Under the pieces are notes generated by a model. That model searched no databases, had not been told where the DNA came from, and saw only the letters and a program-made list of their open reading frames with translations. A DNA stretch of 64,000 nucleotides from the NCBI GenBank assembly GCA_951812625.1, contig CATOSP010000002.1, positions 2,180,788-2,244,787 of the forward strand. Direction: 5' to 3'. A program made the translations under genes and the position numbers. The DNA comes from an uncultured Dehalococcoidia bacterium. GTDB lineage: Bacteria > Chloroflexota > Dehalococcoidia > Lucifugimonadales > UBA3495. Of the stretch, positions 61,938 to 64,000 are shown piece after piece. The first letter of the stretch is position 1; every line of letters starts with the position of its first letter.

Positions 61938-62915
61938 CTATAGCAGTATCACGAGGGCTACGACAGCCGCAGCAGCAGCCAAGAACACCCCGCCTGCGAC
62001 CGCTGTCTTGATCCTGGAAAAAGGCACACCGGAAGCCACGTACTTCATGTCGCCAGCAGAAGCTATCCGGTTCAGGCAGAACGGCGCGTCCCTGTAGGTG
62101 TAGTGTTGGGAAACCACGTCATAGGAGTGAACGGTCTCCCGTTGCAGCACTGTGTCCGGGTCGCCCGGAGTTTGAAATTCCTGGCGTATTTCGTCCCCGG
62201 TCATGGACTTGAAGTGCTTTCCGGCAAGACCGTTCTTGAACTCATCAGCGGCCAGCCCAGTCAACTGGTAAGTCCGTTCAGTCGAGCAGGAGAACTTCCT
62301 GGTGATGATCTCGGCACGCACCATTTGACCCGACCCATCGCAACGGGAGCAGGTTACCCGACCGCTGCCGTTACATTTGTCGCAGACCACCTCGCCCCTG
62401 CCATAACAGCGATTGCAACGGCGTACGTGTTCACCAGTGCCCGAGCATTCCCTGCAACGCTCCTCAATAGCGGGGCCAAAGTTTCCGGAAGGCCGCCGGT
62501 AAATTCCGTCTCCATCGCACCGTCCGCAGGACCTACGGTCCTGGCCTGATCCACCACAAGAGCCGCATCTCATCTGAGGCTGGCATGGGACATCACCACT
62601 GCCGCTGCATCCGGCGCACTGGACAGCCATGCCGCTGCTCATGAGACGAATGGTCTCGTTCTTGAATTCCTGCGGACGGTAGCCCAGATCGGTTGAGTAT
62701 TTCCCGACTTCAGAACTCTTGATAGCTTTTTCCTCCATCCTGTCGTTCATCAGCAGATATTCCATGGTGGTCTGGTGACAGACCAAACTTTCTGAGCCAA
62801 CCGCGCTGACCTGATCCAGAAAGTCTCCCGGCAGGAATATTCGTTGCAGCAACGCCTTCTGGCGCCATTCTTCCATCAACTCGTCCTGGGCTGTCTCAAC
62901 GCTCGGTGTCGTCAT
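61938..62915 (-). CDS. Tail-anchored protein with seven DnaJ-type zinc motifs (paralogue 1)
   Basis: 325-aa paralogue of the next gene, sharing its N-terminal block (FLPGDFLDQVSAVGSESLVCHQTT), zinc block and C-terminal helix. Its seven motifs are CAGCSGSG, CGSCGGSG, CGRCDGDG, CRECSGTG, CNRCYGRG, CDKCNGSG and CSRCDGSG. No J-domain is present. The start at 62915 has AAGGGAGA upstream. The two genes are 97 bp apart and evidently arose by duplication. They follow two small membrane-protein genes on the same strand; the group's function is unknown. Confidence 0.8.
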   Translation of the reverse strand: MTTPSVETAQDELMEEWRQKALLQRIFLPGDFLDQVSAVGSESLVCHQTTMEYLLMNDRMEEKAIKSSEVGKYSTDLGYRPQEFKNETIRLMSSGMAVQCAGCSGSGDVPCQPQMRCGSCGGSGQDRRSCGRCDGDGIYRRPSGNFGPAIEERCRECSGTGEHVRRCNRCYGRGEVVCDKCNGSGRVTCSRCDGSGQMVRAEIITRKFSCSTERTYQLTGLAADEFKNGLAGKHFKSMTGDEIRQEFQTPGDPDTVLQRETVHSYDVVSQHYTYRDAPFCLNRIASAGDMKYVASGVPFSRIKTAVAGGVFLAAAAAVVALVILL

Positions 62916-63093
62916 AACGTTTTCTCCCTTGTTATCTATGTCGAATTCTCGCTTCCGGCAGAATATGCTGCCGAACGAAGAGTCGGTGTCGGGGCGGGTG
63001 ATGCACACTGGCCGGGCTTCCGACCGCTTGTCTGCCGGTGTCAGGTGAGGTTGAAGGGGCTCCGCCTTTCGCGGGAACGGGGTTGGAGTTGCC

Positions 63094-63137
63094 TGAAGTG
63101 TTCCAGTCGGGGATGTTGACCCGACTGGAACACTTCA
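63094..63137. repeat. Perfect 18-bp inverted repeat
   Basis: Arms 63094-63111 and 63120-63137 with an 8-nt loop, immediately after the gene ending at 63154 on the minus strand. The long perfect stem suggests a strong RNA hairpin (terminator or processing site), but there is no T-tract. Confidence 0.75.
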
Positions 63138-63153
63138 AGAAGCAATATCGCCC

Positions 63154-63660
63154 TCACCCAAGGCTGATCATTCCGCGTTCGGCCAAGTCTTCGATTGCCT
63201 TCTGAACCGACTCTTTAGGCACATCAAGTTCTATGGAAAGGGCATTGACAGATAAGGTCCCGTCGTTCTGGCCCACGCGCTCCATAATCTGCCATTCAAG
63301 CCTGCTGAACCCGTCCGGGATGCTTGATGGAGGTGGCGCCATAGGCGTTGGTGGAGGCACATCGGGAAGATTCCTGCTTTGCCCGGCTTCCCTGCCCCGA
63401 CCCGACTGGCCAAGTTGCCCCAGCCCTCCAAGCGCGTCCTCGCCCCGAAATCTCATGTAGGCTACGAAGCCGGCACCCAACAATCCCAAGCACAGCGGCA
63501 ACAAGAGGAAGAGATAGCCGAACCACGTACCCAACAATCCACCCAACAAGAATCCGCCCGCCAGCGCAACCAGCAATGCGGTAAGCAGACCCTTTGCGTT
63601 GTAACCACCTACCAGGCCAGCCAGTTCGTCAGCAATCCTGTTCACAGTGCTGATATTCAT
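63154..63660 (-). CDS. Membrane protein with C-terminal winged-helix-like domain
   Basis: 168-aa protein. Two TM helices (LLTALLVALAGGFLLGGLL and YLFLLLPLCLGLLGAGFVAYM), a Gly/Pro-rich linker, then about 60 residues that look like a winged-helix (FSRLEWQIMERVGQNDGTLSVNALSIELDVPKESVQKAIEDLAERGMI). It could couple a membrane state to protein or DNA binding. The family is not recognised. Upstream of the zinc-motif genes. Confidence 0.7.
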   Translation of the reverse strand: MNISTVNRIADELAGLVGGYNAKGLLTALLVALAGGFLLGGLLGTWFGYLFLLLPLCLGLLGAGFVAYMRFRGEDALGGLGQLGQSGRGREAGQSRNLPDVPPPTPMAPPPSSIPDGFSRLEWQIMERVGQNDGTLSVNALSIELDVPKESVQKAIEDLAERGMISLG

Positions 63661-63678
63661 AGCGTATACGCCCCCCTG

Positions 63679-64000
63679 TTATTCAAGCAATGTGACCCTG
63701 GGCGGCGCGGATGGACCAGGCACTGGCGGAGCCGTGGCTGACGGGGGCTGCGCTGACGGGGTAACGGCTGGGGGGCGGGTCTCGCCAATAGCGGACTGAC
63801 GGGCCGATTCGACTGCATCGATAATGCTGGAGATATCGCCGCCCAACAGTACTGACGATACCCGTATGGCTCCACCAGAGGATGCGATGGTTATCGTCTG
63901 TTTCCGGGTCAGGAACCAAATTCCCAGGAAAATTGCACCGGGTATCAGGGCAACGGGTATAGCCATGATGCCAAGGGGGTTGTCATAGCTGAAGTTGGTG
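63679..64000 (-). CDS. Partial membrane protein, extends beyond right edge
   Basis: Reading frame open through the right edge; the visible part starts TNFSYDNPLG and includes one TM segment (IPVALIPGAIFLGIWFL), a basic turn, a beta-rich segment with GGAIRV, and a Pro-rich tail. An internal ATG at 63966 could start a 95-aa protein, but the continuing frame argues for a longer one. The gene is 18 bp before the next. Role unknown; part of the same membrane cluster. Confidence 0.6.
   Translation of the reverse strand, partial: TNFSYDNPLGIMAIPVALIPGAIFLGIWFLTRKQTITIASSGGAIRVSSVLLGGDISSIIDAVESARQSAIGETRPPAVTPSAQPPSATAPPVPGPSAPPRVTLLE

Overview
The window is 64 kb of gene-dense bacterial chromosome, with high GC by eye, SD-led ATG/GTG/TTG starts, short intergenic gaps and many lipoprotein or Zn-ribbon proteins. 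The gene mix points to a Chloroflexota lineage, most likely a Dehalococcoidia/SAR202-type heterotroph. That mix includes flavin/F420 luciferase-like oxidoreductases, a deazaflavin-type nitroreductase, a DUF35 plus thiolase pair, HpaI-type aldolase, a cytosolic RdhA-like Fe-S protein, a lone molybdenum hydroxylase subunit, and sat-aprBA. The placement is inferred from gene content only. No rRNA gene is present; the only tRNA found is tRNA-Pro(GGG).

Layout: 1-2.8 kb is the start of a Pst phosphate operon on the minus strand. Its binding-protein gene carries a nearly perfect in-frame 999-bp tandem duplication, preceded by a promoter-structured RNA-terminator unit. 3-17.5 kb holds scattered catabolic enzymes (two LLM oxidoreductases, haloacid dehalogenase, nucleoside hydrolase, peroxiredoxin, gamma-glutamyltransferase, acetyl-CoA synthetase, an alpha/beta hydrolase), a VapC/HicB-like toxin-antitoxin pair, and a two-domain rhodanese whose catalytic Cys codon is TGA. 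17.5-26.7 kb holds a beta-helix protein, an MFS exporter, DinB, an aldolase, DUF35/thiolase, tRNA-Pro and a molybdenum hydroxylase with a CMD protein. 26.9-29.1 kb is a lower-GC restriction-modification pair. 29-36 kb is a redox block: RdhA-like protein, PPOX-fold protein, and the cluster sat-aprB-Zn ribbon-aprA-FhuF-like. 36.3-39.5 kb has two overlapping moeA genes, the second fused to a periplasmic-binding-like domain. 39.6-49 kb has NAD synthetase, a methyltransferase, a SIS isomerase and a peptide-type ABC importer without its ATPases. 49-55.5 kb has an arylsulfotransferase-like propeller, a plsY operon with a PAP2 homologue lacking its histidines, IlvE and an MFS carrier. 56-60.8 kb has a membrane-anchored PQQ-type propeller, an SDR/unknown/ICL-PEPM operon and a Uma2 nuclease. 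60.8-64 kb is a minus-strand group of membrane proteins that includes two tandem paralogues with seven DnaJ-type CxxCxGxG motifs each.

The observation I would follow first is the rhodanese at 12916-13743. A TGA lies exactly where the catalytic Cys should be, the reading frame and homology continue after it, and a short stem-loop with a G-starting apical loop follows at a spacing suited to a bacterial SECIS. It is best read as a selenoprotein that ordinary gene callers would truncate. Other points of interest are the PstS duplication, the apr cluster with its extra Zn-ribbon and FhuF-like genes, and the uncharacterised zinc-motif membrane cluster at the right edge. Almost no recognisable transcription factors are encoded in the window.
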